This document shows, piece by piece, positions 27,263 through 37,708 of a stretch of 64,000 bases of DNA (positions within the stretch are counted from its first letter, which is position 1; every line of letters starts with the position of its first letter). The stretch is from the NCBI RefSeq assembly GCF_001619985.1, contig NW_017264195.1:2170001-2234000 (forward strand), given 5' to 3'. Source of the stretch: Xylona heveae TC161. Taxonomy: Eukaryota; Ascomycota; Xylonomycetes; Xylonales; Xylonaceae. The notes beneath the pieces are model-generated. The model did not search any database. It was not told the DNA's origin and saw only the letters and a program-made list of their open reading frames with translations. The position numbers and the translations under genes were made by a program.

Positions 27263-28141
27263 TTGACGCCGTTGACACGTGCTGACGGTCACGTTCACGT
27301 TCTCCACTCGTTCCCCGCCGTCAGGCTCAGGCTGTCCGAGGGTCCCACAGAAGAAAAAACAATGAAAAAATAGATACAATAAAGTCAAATCAAAGAAAAG
27401 TAAAATAATATAAAAAAAGTTAAGATCAAGATATATAAAAAAAGGAGGTGGACCAAGATAAAAAAAAAGGACTGATCATTAGAATATATACTTATATTAA
27501 CATTATATACCAATACTCATTGCCGAGTTAAATTACGGTGGCAATGGATTAAGTGCGCCGATCTTGGCGTGTGTAAGGAGGGAATAGAATAGAATAGAAT
27601 AGAAAACGAATAGAAGATGAAAAGGAAAAGAAAACGGAAACGGGAACGAGACGGATAGAATAAAAAGAAAGAAAGAAGAAGGAAAAGTAAAAACAAAAAC
27701 CAAAACCAAAACAAAAAATAAAGAGGATAAAAGGATAAAAGAGAACAAACGCCGACCTTTTATATAAACGCCTGGATCATTACCTTGATAGCCTATAAAT
27801 TCATCCCTAAATGCGTCCGAGAGAAATGAGTGCGTTCGAATGGATGATTGCGAAGAAGAAGTAGAAGAAGTAGAAGAAGAAAAAGGAGATGAAAGTAATG
27901 AAAGTCATCTCTTAAAGTAAACCATGACGCTTGCCAATGACTTGAAAAACGAAGCGAAAGGAGAAAAAGTCAGAACGCTGTATACAATGACTTAAACGAA
28001 GAAAAGGTCAGAAGCTGTAGATGTAAATGATATGCAATATAGTGCAATAGAAGGGTTAAATAAATAAGCAGACCCGGAGAAGTCTAAACGGCAACCCAAT
28101 ATAACCATTCATAGAGTCCAAATGTATTTCAAAAAAGGCTC

Positions 28142-31100
28142 TCATTGCGCAGACACAGGAAGCTCAACGAAAACCGGCACGTCGCTGAGATCAATCCCGT
28201 AGCCCGTGGCCCAGTACATGCTCTTGCGCGAGGCGCTTGTGCGAAGGCCGCGAGTGCCGGCGCTACCGCCAATGCCACGGCCAGGTTCGTAGCCGTAGTG
28301 TAAGCCGCCTTCATATCGGCCCAGGACGTGCTCCCCTGGCCCGGACCGAGTGCTTGCTTCTATCATTGAATGCGGTCGGTCGCCGACATTGATAAGCCCT
28401 CTAGCCTGCACGCGTTGCTGGCCGGGTGTTTGGGATCTTGGAATGACCGCAGGAGCGGCAGGAGCAGCAGCAGGAGTAGCAGGAGTAGCAGGAGCAACAG
28501 TGACAGCAGAAGAAGAAGAAGAAGCAGCAGAACCGGTACGACCATGATAGCTTCTCCGGTTCAACGCAGGACTAGCGCGCCGTAAAGGCGCTGCGGCTTT
28601 GTCCTGCGGTGTGGGATTTGCAACAACCTTCTGTGCGGGCCGTGCAGGATTCAATGAGGTTGCCGAGGGATTTGAAACGGTTGGAATTCCAGCATACATG
28701 CTGGTAGGCCTCTTGACGGAACGGCGTGCTGCCGGGGGCATCAAATGTAAGGTGCTTGTTGTGCTTGTCGTGCTCGGCTCAACCATGCTCTTAGGCCTAG
28801 GCAGCTTTGGCCGTGCAGAAGTCATAGGGGGTACAGAATCCTCAGAGGGTACCGATAATTCTGGAACTGTTGGAATCCCAGCATACATGCTATTCGGCCT
28901 GGACAATTTTGGCCGTGCAGAATTCGCAGAGGGTGCCGGCGACTTTGAAACGGTGGGAATTCCAGCATACATGCTGGTAGGCCGCTTGATGGAACGGAGT
29001 GCCGCCGGAGGCATCAGATGCAAGGTGCTTGTTGAGCTCGTTGGGCTTGGCTCAGCAGACATGCTCACGGGTAATGGTGCGTGTGCAGCTTTCGGCAGAG
29101 CTGATGCCGCTGGCAGAGCTGGCACCGGCGGAGCATCTGCAGCAGCACTGACAGGTGGGAAAACAGCAGCGGCCATGCTCACGGGCCTAGGCACTGGAGC
29201 GCTGCTGACGGGGGAAGGAGAGCTCCAGCTGTCAGCATCACCGTGGATGCTCCGGGGTCTTGAAAAGCTTTTACTTCTCGCAACATTGGCCTTCCCTTGT
29301 GACACTGCAGCCGCTGCCTCTTGGGTCATACCATTGACTCGCTTTTGGCGGGGCATAGCAGTGCTAATTCGGAATGGGGTCAAGGCCGATTGTGCCCGAT
29401 TAGCATCGGTGAGGCGCGGTCTCGGCATAGGACCAGACATGGCAATGTCATAGGGAGAATGACCAAGAGAGCGAGCCACCGTTCCAAAATCAGAGATCCC
29501 AGTGACAGGGTCCTGCTGAGGATTCTTTTTCCGGGACTTTGGCTCGGAGACCTGGCCGTCTGTCGACTTTTGTCTGCGGTGGAAACTGAACAGGCTCTTT
29601 GACTTTTTGAGCCCAGGGCGCTTTGCATCGCTGGACGGCGAAGGGAAAGTAAGCGGGTCAGCGACAGGCGCAAGATTGATGAAATTTTCCTTTGATCCAG
29701 AATAGTCCAGGCTTGGGAACGTGTGTGGAAGATGGTTCGATGTCGGGTACCGCTTCAGCCTTTCTTTATGCTTCAGCGCAAGATCCGACGGCACAGGCGG
29801 GATGTGAAGACTTTCAGCAGGGGTAGGCAAGACATCGCTAGTCGGAATGATGTCTTGGGCTTTGAGCAGCGGTGGCACATTTTGCACTTGCTGCTGGCTG
29901 TAGTTTTCCTCCGATACCTCTCGTGCCATATGAGCGGCTGCTGCTGCCACGATTCGGCCTTGTGCTTCGCGGGATACGATAGCTTGGCCTGGTCTTTCAC
30001 TTGGTGCAGCGTCGACAGCTGAATCGTGTCCGAAAGTAGGTGAAACGTCAACGGGGGGAGATGGCGGTGCTCGTGACGGCGCTTTCATGACCGTGAGCAT
30101 TTCATTGGAAGGAGATGCTGTTTTGGCCTCACGCTCCATTGACAGAAGCGACAGTTGTGACCCATATCCACTGTCAGTGCGATTCGGCACATCCACCAGT
30201 CGCCTACCTCGCACAATAGCATGCGGGGCATCAGCCTGGTTGAGTGGTGCCGCGGACGAAGGCCGCGACCCATTCATTACATCCTCGAGCGCTTGCAATG
30301 CGTCAGCACGGAAAAGCGATTGCTCTTCCGCGCTCTTGCCGTTCTGCTTGCCAGCTGATCGACTCTCTGCCGTAGGGGCTGAAGGTCGACCCTGAGGCGT
30401 GGCACATGACTGCTGATTCTCCAAGGACGACAATCGCTCAATGAGCCGTTTTGATGCAACCTTGGAATTGTCAATGCCGCCAGAAGGCGATCCGGTAACA
30501 GCCTTCAATGGACTTTCAAAGTGAGGAGCATGGTTATCGCGTTGATCTCCTTTGACCTCAGTGGACACAAATCTGCGTGGAGTTTGGCTGCCAGAGTCGG
30601 GTGATGCAGCACCATTCGTGACGAATAGAGTCCTCGGGCGCAAGCCACCCAGATGAGAATACTCAGTGCCACAAGGCGTGTCTTTACCAGAGGCGGAAAA
30701 GACAATTGGTTCGGCAAGGTCGAGTGCGTTGATAGAAGCCTGGGTTGAAGATTGGATCGGCGTTTTGGATTTCATTGACAGAGGAAGCTCTGGAACGGGG
30801 GGCTGCTTCCGCAATATATCATCGATACAGTCGCGTGTGGCAATTCCAGGAGTTCGAAGAGAATTGCGCCGGCTTGGCGACATCGAAGCGCTCCTTCTCC
30901 TCTCGTCCTCTGACAGCATAGTCGTAAGCTCATCGTCTGACGGCTTAGTTCTCATCTCCCTGAACAGGCGAGTAGACTCATCAATACCCTCTGGAAGTGG
31001 CAGCTTGTAAGAGTAAGGAAAATCACCAATGCTTCCTCTCAATAACGCGGTGGATGTCCTAGCTTGGACGATGCGGGGAGGCATTGAATTGCGTCGCGCA

Positions 31101-31438
31101 ATAAGACTTAATTCAGAAATTTGTGCACTCTCTAGTGGATCGTTCATGATCTCCACAGGGCTGATGCAGACAGAGTCCTCGTCTCCACAGGGAGCGATAC
31201 TTTGCCGACGCGACTGAAGCATTTCACTTTCGTTGCTGGGCTCATCTCTGGTCCCTTGGTGTGTAATACCCAGTTCCTCATCCTTCTCATCCAAGGCTCG
31301 TTCTGGCGTGGAGCGCACAGAGGATACGGGGGAGGGCTTCGCCGAGGGCGCGAGAATATTGTTCGGCGAGCTGTTTGTCCTTGGCTTGGAGAGCTTGTTC
31401 TGCGGCTTTCCAGCGGGAGAAGACTGTGCATTTCCCAT
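28142..31438 (-). CDS. Long disordered protein with N-myristoylation signal
   Basis: A single exon of 1098 residues starting at MGNAQSSPAGK. Gly2 and a small residue at position 6 match an N-myristoylation signal, so I prefer this start over an in-frame Met 14 codons upstream (31480). The next block, LSKPRTNSS, recurs in fungal proteins of this type. Apart from that, the sequence is Ser/Pro/Ala-rich and predicted to be disordered. Residues 640-700 are basic (KRPGLKKSKSLFSFHRRQKS) and could bind acidic membrane lipids. The C-terminal third holds three copies of SMYAGIPTV, two of them inside a longer duplicated unit with TSTLHLMPPA. It ends with a Gly/Arg-rich section. It may be a plasma-membrane-anchored scaffold; that is inference. 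Confidence 0.72.
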   Translation of the reverse strand: MGNAQSSPAGKPQNKLSKPRTNSSPNNILAPSAKPSPVSSVRSTPERALDEKDEELGITHQGTRDEPSNESEMLQSRRQSIAPCGDEDSVCISPVEIMNDPLESAQISELSLIARRNSMPPRIVQARTSTALLRGSIGDFPYSYKLPLPEGIDESTRLFREMRTKPSDDELTTMLSEDERRRSASMSPSRRNSLRTPGIATRDCIDDILRKQPPVPELPLSMKSKTPIQSSTQASINALDLAEPIVFSASGKDTPCGTEYSHLGGLRPRTLFVTNGAASPDSGSQTPRRFVSTEVKGDQRDNHAPHFESPLKAVTGSPSGGIDNSKVASKRLIERLSSLENQQSCATPQGRPSAPTAESRSAGKQNGKSAEEQSLFRADALQALEDVMNGSRPSSAAPLNQADAPHAIVRGRRLVDVPNRTDSGYGSQLSLLSMEREAKTASPSNEMLTVMKAPSRAPPSPPVDVSPTFGHDSAVDAAPSERPGQAIVSREAQGRIVAAAAAHMAREVSEENYSQQQVQNVPPLLKAQDIIPTSDVLPTPAESLHIPPVPSDLALKHKERLKRYPTSNHLPHTFPSLDYSGSKENFINLAPVADPLTFPSPSSDAKRPGLKKSKSLFSFHRRQKSTDGQVSEPKSRKKNPQQDPVTGISDFGTVARSLGHSPYDIAMSGPMPRPRLTDANRAQSALTPFRISTAMPRQKRVNGMTQEAAAAVSQGKANVARSKSFSRPRSIHGDADSWSSPSPVSSAPVPRPVSMAAAVFPPVSAAADAPPVPALPAASALPKAAHAPLPVSMSAEPSPTSSTSTLHLMPPAALRSIKRPTSMYAGIPTVSKSPAPSANSARPKLSRPNSMYAGIPTVPELSVPSEDSVPPMTSARPKLPRPKSMVEPSTTSTTSTLHLMPPAARRSVKRPTSMYAGIPTVSNPSATSLNPARPAQKVVANPTPQDKAAAPLRRASPALNRRSYHGRTGSAASSSSSAVTVAPATPATPAAAPAAPAVIPRSQTPGQQRVQARGLINVGDRPHSMIEASTRSGPGEHVLGRYEGGLHYGYEPGRGIGGSAGTRGLRTSASRKSMYWATGYGIDLSDVPVFVELPVSAQ
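28681..29065 (-). repeat. Internal duplicated coding repeats (SMYAGIPTV units)
   Basis: Three units around 28681-28712, 28868-28900 and 28956-28990 each encode SMYAGIPTV. The outer two extend over about 100 bp and also encode TSTLHLMPPAA and the link to KRPTSMYAG. Near identity at DNA level points to a recent in-frame duplication. Confidence 0.85.
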
Positions 31439-33034
31439 CTTGAGGGCAGCAAGTCCACAGTAAAAATGCAGTTGCAGCAAATGAAAAAGCTTTCAAAGAA
31501 CGCTCGAGGCAAGACTGGCGCACACTAACTCGCAACGTTTCTGTTGACTTTGCACATTTGCTGTTAACATCAGAAGCAACGACACTGCAAACACGATTGA
31601 TGCATCTTCAAGACATCCATATACATTTGGGAAAACACTGCAAGGGAGGTGGTGCTCTCACAAGTCAAATCGGGATTTCAGTTCAATGCATAGCCACCAA
31701 AAGAAAATATTAAAAATAAAAAAAAAAATTGGGTAATACGGTATTAAGAAAACCAGCAAAACAAAACGTCTCAACACATGGACTGTAGGTGGTGGGAGGG
31801 GCACTTTTGCCCAGAAGACAGGTGAAACTGGATCACGACCTCGAGAGAGCTGCAGTGCTTGACAGATAAGTTATATGAATGAGAGCCAACAATTTACGGA
31901 GGATGCCTTGGCTGCTCCCTGACAGGCCCGCAGTGGAGAGGCTGGGGCATTGCAATAGTACTAGGGGGGAAAGGAAACAGTGGAGCAGACAGGGAAGAGG
32001 AAGGACACTGGTTGGGCCATAATCCCAAAATCGCAAGAGTCAAGCTGCGGGTATCGATAGCAGCAGCACGACGGACACCGGCCCGACTGATAGAATGCTT
32101 GGGGTGGCAAACGAGGAGGACAAAAAGCCAGGAAATCTCAATACTCCGATACTGTAAACAACATGAGGGAGGGGGAACGAGGAAGAAGTGCATGGGAGGA
32201 AGAGTTTCGTCTAGGACGCTACTTGGCATCAACACAATGAATGCTACCAGGTACCCCTGCTAGAGTAACCGCACCAGCTCCAGTAGTATATTCTTCTCTT
32301 CCGGCCAATCATGATGGACAGATGAAGATGAAAAAGTTGGATGATTGTCCTCGTTGGATGGCTGGGGGGCGCATAACTTAGCCGCAGCTGGTTGACAGAA
32401 AAGGCGGTGGCGGGCAGTTGGCATCCGCCAATCAGGCCATATCATCGCGCGGGCGCCACGAGAGATCTAAAACAGTCCAATCCATGCGCTATCCCAACCC
32501 AGGGGCCCCGCTTAACTATCCTAAATTAGGTGTGGCGCAGTATCCATCAAACAAAAAAAGCAGGGAACTTCATATCAGACCTCTCTGATCTGAACCGAAA
32601 TGAGACGAGAGTGTGATCGCCATCATTCTGTCAGGTCAGGAAATCAAAGTACCATGGTCAAAGTATGCACGGTGAAAGCGTACGTGGTTATATATCTTTG
32701 ACCATTCCACTATTGCCCCCCCCCACTTGAATCTCTCTGAAAGGGGCCCGAACGTACCACGGTTCAACTATCGTAGTACCTGAAGTTGTGTCCTATACAA
32801 CTACCTGCCCCCAACACGTGATGGAGCACGACTTGATACCACTCTGACAAGCAAGTCCTAATTAGGGATAGAGCCACGACATGGCCGTATCTTCTGGTCG
32901 GAGATATTGCCGGCAAGCTTCATGATGGTCGTCCTTAGCCTCCACCATCGGCAACAGTGTCTGAGCTAGCGATCATGCATCCCTTCATTTTCACCTATTG
33001 ATTGTCTTAGACTTTTCTTCCCCGAGAGACTGAA
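31439..33034. other. Divergent intergenic region (myristoylated-protein gene and ATG10)
   Basis: No gene is supported over 1.6 kb. Small frames on both strands lack motifs. There is an A-rich run at about 31706-31730 and a C9 run at about 32718-32726. Confidence 0.5.
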
Positions 33035-33997
33035 ATGATAATGCAATGCACGTCCTTCCCTTTCCTCTCTCCACGAGACTTTGACATTGCCTGTGAAGAA
33101 TTTGCCAAACGAACAAATGTATCAACCCCTGCCAAGGGTGATTGGACGGATATAAGTCTCAAGCATGAGGTGAGCCTTTCGTCGGCTTTTCGCCTTTGAT
33201 GTGTTTCGGAAGAGAAGAAGTCATAGAGCTGTCCCGACTGGTATAAGCCGCATTATGGCAGACATACCCCTGCACGTTATCCATCTATGCCAATCCATTT
33301 GTTAAAATGTCTTCATGTAGGCTGGACACACCTACCTAGCTATAGCAACTCGATGTGGCCACGTCGACAGCCAAGCTGCTGAGCTGGGCAATTTGAGCAA
33401 CGACGAACCTATCGAGAGTTTTGATGAAATAGAGGAAATACATGACGACCACGATGAGGTATCGTCGTAACAATATATGCATTACACGAAGCACTTCTTT
33501 GGAATAACACTCCTCTACAGGAGGCTTTAAGACGAACGTGTACTGGGGAGCATGGCATTTCTGCCGAGTACAACATACTATTCTCTCCGACTTATCAAGT
33601 CCCGGTCTTGTACTTTTTCATCCGCAATCTCCCCAGTGGCCGCCGCCCGGATATTGATACCGTCTATCAATGCCTCGTACCAAAGGAAATGCAGAGCCAA
33701 CTTCGCCCCATAGGCGTGCTAGGAGGTATATCCATGGGAGTGAGTGAAAGCTTATATTCCAGAAATGAAGCGTGCACGTCCATCAACTGACTTCTCTGTC
33801 CGCAAAAGAATCACCCGATTACCGACATTCCAGCCTTTTTTATCCACCCCTGCAACACTGCGGAGGCTATGAAAGCCTTGGGGGATGAAAGACAGGTAAT
33901 GCTTGATGAATATATTCAACTTTGGATAGGCGTAATAGGACCAGCTGTGGGATTGTATGTGCCGCTTAAACTGGCAAAAGCGGAATCTCAGCCCTGA
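33035..33997 (+). CDS. ATG10: Autophagy E2-like enzyme Atg10
   Basis: Four exons: 33035-33169, 33321-33458, 33521-33739 and 33809-33997, giving 226 residues. Exon 3 encodes NILFSPTYQVPVLYFFIRN, and its end reads IGVLGGISMG. Exon 4 continues NHPITDIPAFFIHPCNTAEAM. The HPCNT block (Cys179) is the catalytic-cysteine signature of Atg10, and the following WIGVIGPAVGLYVP matches the family's C-terminal helix. The enzyme joins Atg12 to Atg5 during autophagosome formation in the cytosol. An in-frame stop lies 27 bp upstream of the ATG. Every junction keeps phase 0, and introns are 151, 62 and 69 nt. It is easy to miss because no exon exceeds 219 nt. Confidence 0.9.
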
Positions 33998-34182
33998 CTT
34001 TATGAGTAAAACGTTAGATTAATAGAGCATCAAGATGGCTGGAACAGGCCTGCTATCCTAGTCTGTATTGTACAATCCCCATTTTGGATCCAACAATCGA
34101 TAGAAAAAGAGTATATCTCGCGCCAAACGCCATGACCCTAGATAAATGCTTTTTGATGCCATATCTGCCGGAAATATAAAGA

Positions 34183-34940
34183 TCACTCCTCGTCCGATGA
34201 TGCCTCCATGGGCACGTCGCCTTCGTCATCTTCCTCGTCCATGGGAGCTTCCTCCTCATCGCTCTCCTCATCTCTTCTTCGTTTAACACCCTGAGCAGGA
34301 CTCTTTTCTCCATCCAGCTGAGTGCCGTTTGGTTGGGGAGCGGCAGCGGCAGCGGCAGCAGCAGCAGCAGTATTAGGAGGAGGTGCGATCGCCGAGGGCG
34401 GAGCGTTGAAAATAGATTGCTGCAACGCGGTGGTTGAGGTGGCACTGGCCCCTGCAGCAACTTCGGGCATCTTGAATGTGCCGTCCAATTTGGCGATTGT
34501 ATCAGACTTTCCTTTGGCGTAATCGATTCTCTGCGTGCGCGCATCTCCCATTAGTTCGCTGAGAAGACAATGCCCCGGGGTTGCAGCAGCTCGGACTCAC
34601 CATATCTTTTCCATAAAAGTTAAAACCCTGCAGCGCTCTCATGGCCTGTGTACTGGCTTGAATGTCACGGAATACAATGTGCGCTTGACCACGCATTTTC
34701 ATCGTCTTGAGCGCGACCACGTCTAAGACAGGGCCGTATGTGGAGAATAGCGTGTAGAGCGAAAGTCGCAAATCGTCTTTCTGAAGCTTATCCGGAAGAT
34801 TCGTACAGTAAAGCCTGGTGACTATCAGAAAAACTGTCATCACACAAAAGATTGGATAGGAAACTATACGTTTGGTTGGGGGGGTTGCTTGACTTGGAGC
34901 CCGGAGGCTTTGCGTTTGCTGGCGCTACTTTGGTCGCCAT
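34183..34940 (-). CDS. U2B''/U1A-type RRM snRNP protein
   Basis: Three exons: 34940-34870, 34814-34601 and 34530-34183, giving 210 residues. One RRM follows a short N-terminal tail: RNP2 LYCTNLPDKL, RNP1 region MRGQAHIVFRD, and the family hallmark RIDYAKGKSDTIAKLDGTF. That hallmark assigns it to the U1A/U2B'' group, which binds a snRNA stem-loop in the spliceosome. In place of the second RRM of animal U1A and U2B'' there is an alanine-rich linker and an acidic tail (DEESDEEEAPMDEEDDEGD). U2B'' is more likely than U1A from length, but sequence alone does not decide. The gene is head-to-head with ARPC1, with 362 bp between the start codons. Confidence 0.88.
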
Positions 34941-35302
34941 TGCGTTCGAATCTCCGCACACTCGAGAAGAGTGTAAGAGCAAAAGCAATGTCAATAGAAC
35001 TCTTGCCGGGCTAGTATTGTGATTGATCAAACAAAGTTGTGGGGACTGCGAATATATGCAGTATATCGCAATTGATAGCTCTTGTAACTTTAACGGAATA
35101 TCGTGAACTCGCACGGCGCACAGGACAAGCTTAGTCATCCACCGACGTCTCCGACTCCCCGAGGGTTCGTCGTCATGCTCCCCCGAGACCCCTCGAACCC
35201 AAACACCAGCTCCTTTCCAATTCCTTTTGAATCCATAGATTCAGAGCGATAGTAGAGAGCTACTCCTATCGCTAAATATCAAATCACTTGAAAGAAAGCA
35301 CA
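34941..35302. promoter_or_regulatory. Shared promoter of the U2B''-type gene and ARPC1
   Basis: Only 362 bp separate the two divergent start codons, so core promoters and leaders of both genes must lie here. No clear TATA box or named site was seen. Confidence 0.6.
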
Positions 35303-36822
35303 ATGGCCGCACCAGAAGTTCATCATCTTTTCCACAGCCCGATCGCGGACCACTCCTTCTCCGCCGATCGAGAGCTCCTCGCCGTTGCTCGGGAGAACAA
35401 CGTGGAGCTATACTCCCACACTGGCAACCGATTTGCGCTCAAAGATGAGCTCAAAGGACACGAGAAGGTCGTGACAAGCGTGGACATTGCTCCCCAGACC
35501 GGCAAAATTGTGACTTGCTCTCAGGGTACGTAAACACCCCTGATACCCAATGATTGCGCCACGTTTTATTCTTCTTAGATGTCAGTAACTAATTCCATAT
35601 AGACCGCAATGCCTACGTATGGGAGCCGTCTCCCACAGGCTGGAGGCCCACGCTGGTTCTTCTGCGTATCAACCGTGCAGCGACCTTTGTGCGCTGGGCG
35701 CCATCTGAGCGCAAGTTTGCCGTTGGATCCGGCGCTCGCGTGATTGCAGTGTGTTACTTTGAGGAAGAGAATGACTGGTGGGTCTCCAAGCACTTGAAGA
35801 AGCCCATCAGGAGCACCATCACAAGTATAGCCTGGCACCCCAACTCCGTCCTGTTGGCCGCGGGCTCGACGGACGCGCACGCCAGGGTCTTTTCGGGCTT
35901 CATCAAAGGTGTCGACTCTCGTCCCGAACCCAGCGTGTGGGGTGAACGACTCCCTTTCAACACTGTGTGTGGAGAGTTCTTGAACGGCTCCGCAGGGTGG
36001 GTTCATGGCTGTGCTTTCTCCCCGAGCGGTGACGCTTTGGCATTCGCCGCGCATGACAGCAGCGTCACCGTTGTGTACCCGAGCGGGCCCGAACAGCCTC
36101 CCAAGGCTGTTGTCAGCGTCACTACGCAACTTCTTCCCTTTATGAGCTTGATCTGGAATGGTGAAAGCGAAATCATTGCTGCAGGATATGTAAGTAATAG
36201 CCTGTTCAAGGGCTTCTCCCCTCCTTGACGAAGTAACCCCTACGTTGATTATCATTGTTGATCCCATTATATACATGCCTTATCATTCACATTCATTGAC
36301 TAGCAACGCCTGGCTAATTTTTCTTTCATATAGGACTGCGAAGCATACCGTCTTCGCGGCGACGAGAATGGATGGCAACTCGTTGGCTCACTGGAAAATA
36401 AGTCTCGGCCTGGCCTTGCTGACCGGGGAGAGGAATCTGCCTTGAACATGTTCAAGCAGCTCGACCTCAAGGGCAAAGCCAAGAACGATACCCAGCTCAA
36501 GACTGTGCACCAGAATTCCATCAATACTATTCGATCGTACGAGGAGGATGCTAGCGGTCATGTCAAGCGCTTTAGCAGTAAGTTTTTTTTTTATTTTATT
36601 TTATTTTTTTATCTATTTATTTATTCATTTTGCTTTCTTCCTCTCTTTTTCTTCTCTCCTTCCCTTCTCTCCTTTCCTTCTCTCCTTTACTTCTCGCCCT
36701 TCCATTTCCCCCCCTCCACATGTCTACCAAAGATACCAATCCTATTTGATTCCCATCAACTAACATGCCATCCTTTTCCAGCAAGCGGCGTCGACGGAAG
36801 AGTCGTCATCTGGAACGTTTGA
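35303..36822 (+). CDS. ARC40: Arp2/3 complex subunit 1 (ARPC1/Arc40)
   Basis: Four exons: 35303-35525, 35603-36189, 36334-36577 and 36782-36822, giving 364 residues. It is a WD40 beta-propeller protein. Family blocks are present: [72 protein letters not shown] with the following RSTITSIAWHPNS, and the closing TSGVDGRVVIWNV. The subunit belongs to the actin-branching Arp2/3 complex used at endocytic patches and tips. The last exon is only 41 nt and follows a 204-nt intron that is very T-rich. Without that exon the last propeller blade is incomplete. Confidence 0.95.
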
Positions 36823-37708
36823 ATCCCTGCTATTCTTAGATTCTTCATTCCTCGTGTTCTTGTCAGATAGGTTATTCAATTCAATTCTGCATTTCTAGAA
36901 TGAATACTCGACATACTTACAATACAATAAAAATAAAAAATATCTACATAGATAAATGTTACCACGATGTTATATTGATACACCTGTGCTCGTCTCTTGT
37001 TAATTTGTCGTCATCTTTACCATTATCATCGTCGTCATCGCCGTCATTGTTATATAACGTCACAATCAAGGGGCGAAAACCCAAAATCGAAAACATCAAA
37101 AGAAAAAAGGTAAAATTCAAACTGAATAAAAATAAATATGTGTATAGGGGTCATGATATAGGTACAAGTACAATTAAAATATAACCCGTATATATACAGA
37201 TCATCCAATAGAAAAATCCACAATCCCTCCCCCTCAAAAAAAGAAAAAGTAGGCTAATTCATCAAAATGTTCGTTACAAATCGCTTTTGTGTTTGAGGGG
37301 GAAAAAGAAAAATAAAAGAGCCGAGGCCAACAAAATGCCTTTTCGAGAAGCTCATTGAAGTAATAATGTTACAATTTCGAGAAAATAACGGAATAACGGG
37401 TAAGGGAGTCAATCTTTTAGAAAACACACCAAGGGAGGTATTAGAAAAAAAGCAAAATTGTTCCTGTTCCAATTCGCTTGTGCGGGGCGTTAAAAAGGAA
37501 GAAAAAAAAGAGTTGTCTACATGCTGTAAGATTGATGGTAACTCCAAGAAAGAAGAAGAAATAACAATAATAAAATCCTTTGTAAATGGGACACCAAAGA
37601 AGAGAGAAATATTCGGGATATCTCAAAATCACTCCAGAAAGAAAAAGGGACAAAACAATACTCCTGGTCATAAGGTTGTGCGGCTCAAAAGGATGCTCAA
37701 AATGAATA
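36823..37708. other. Convergent intergenic region
   Basis: A/T-rich 3' regions of ARPC1 (+) and the HMG-box gene (-). No gene or structured element is seen. Confidence 0.55.

Larger units (their letters stand above)
26530..28141. other. Intergenic region rich in simple repeats
   Basis: No gene is supported over 1.6 kb. It contains a (TA)n tract at 26564-26584, three CAAAAGC units at 26901-26922, and a 9-bp inverted repeat at 27087-27095/27103-27111. It also holds GGGGACCA-type repeats around 27223-27262, GAATA units at 27582-27603 and purine-rich tracts to about 27900. It provides the promoter of the coiled-coil gene and the 3' region of the next gene. Confidence 0.6.

Noticed and set aside
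31438-31480. Upstream Met of the myristoylated-protein frame as the start
   Set aside because: The 14 added residues would bury the MGNAQSS signal, which looks like a true N terminus.
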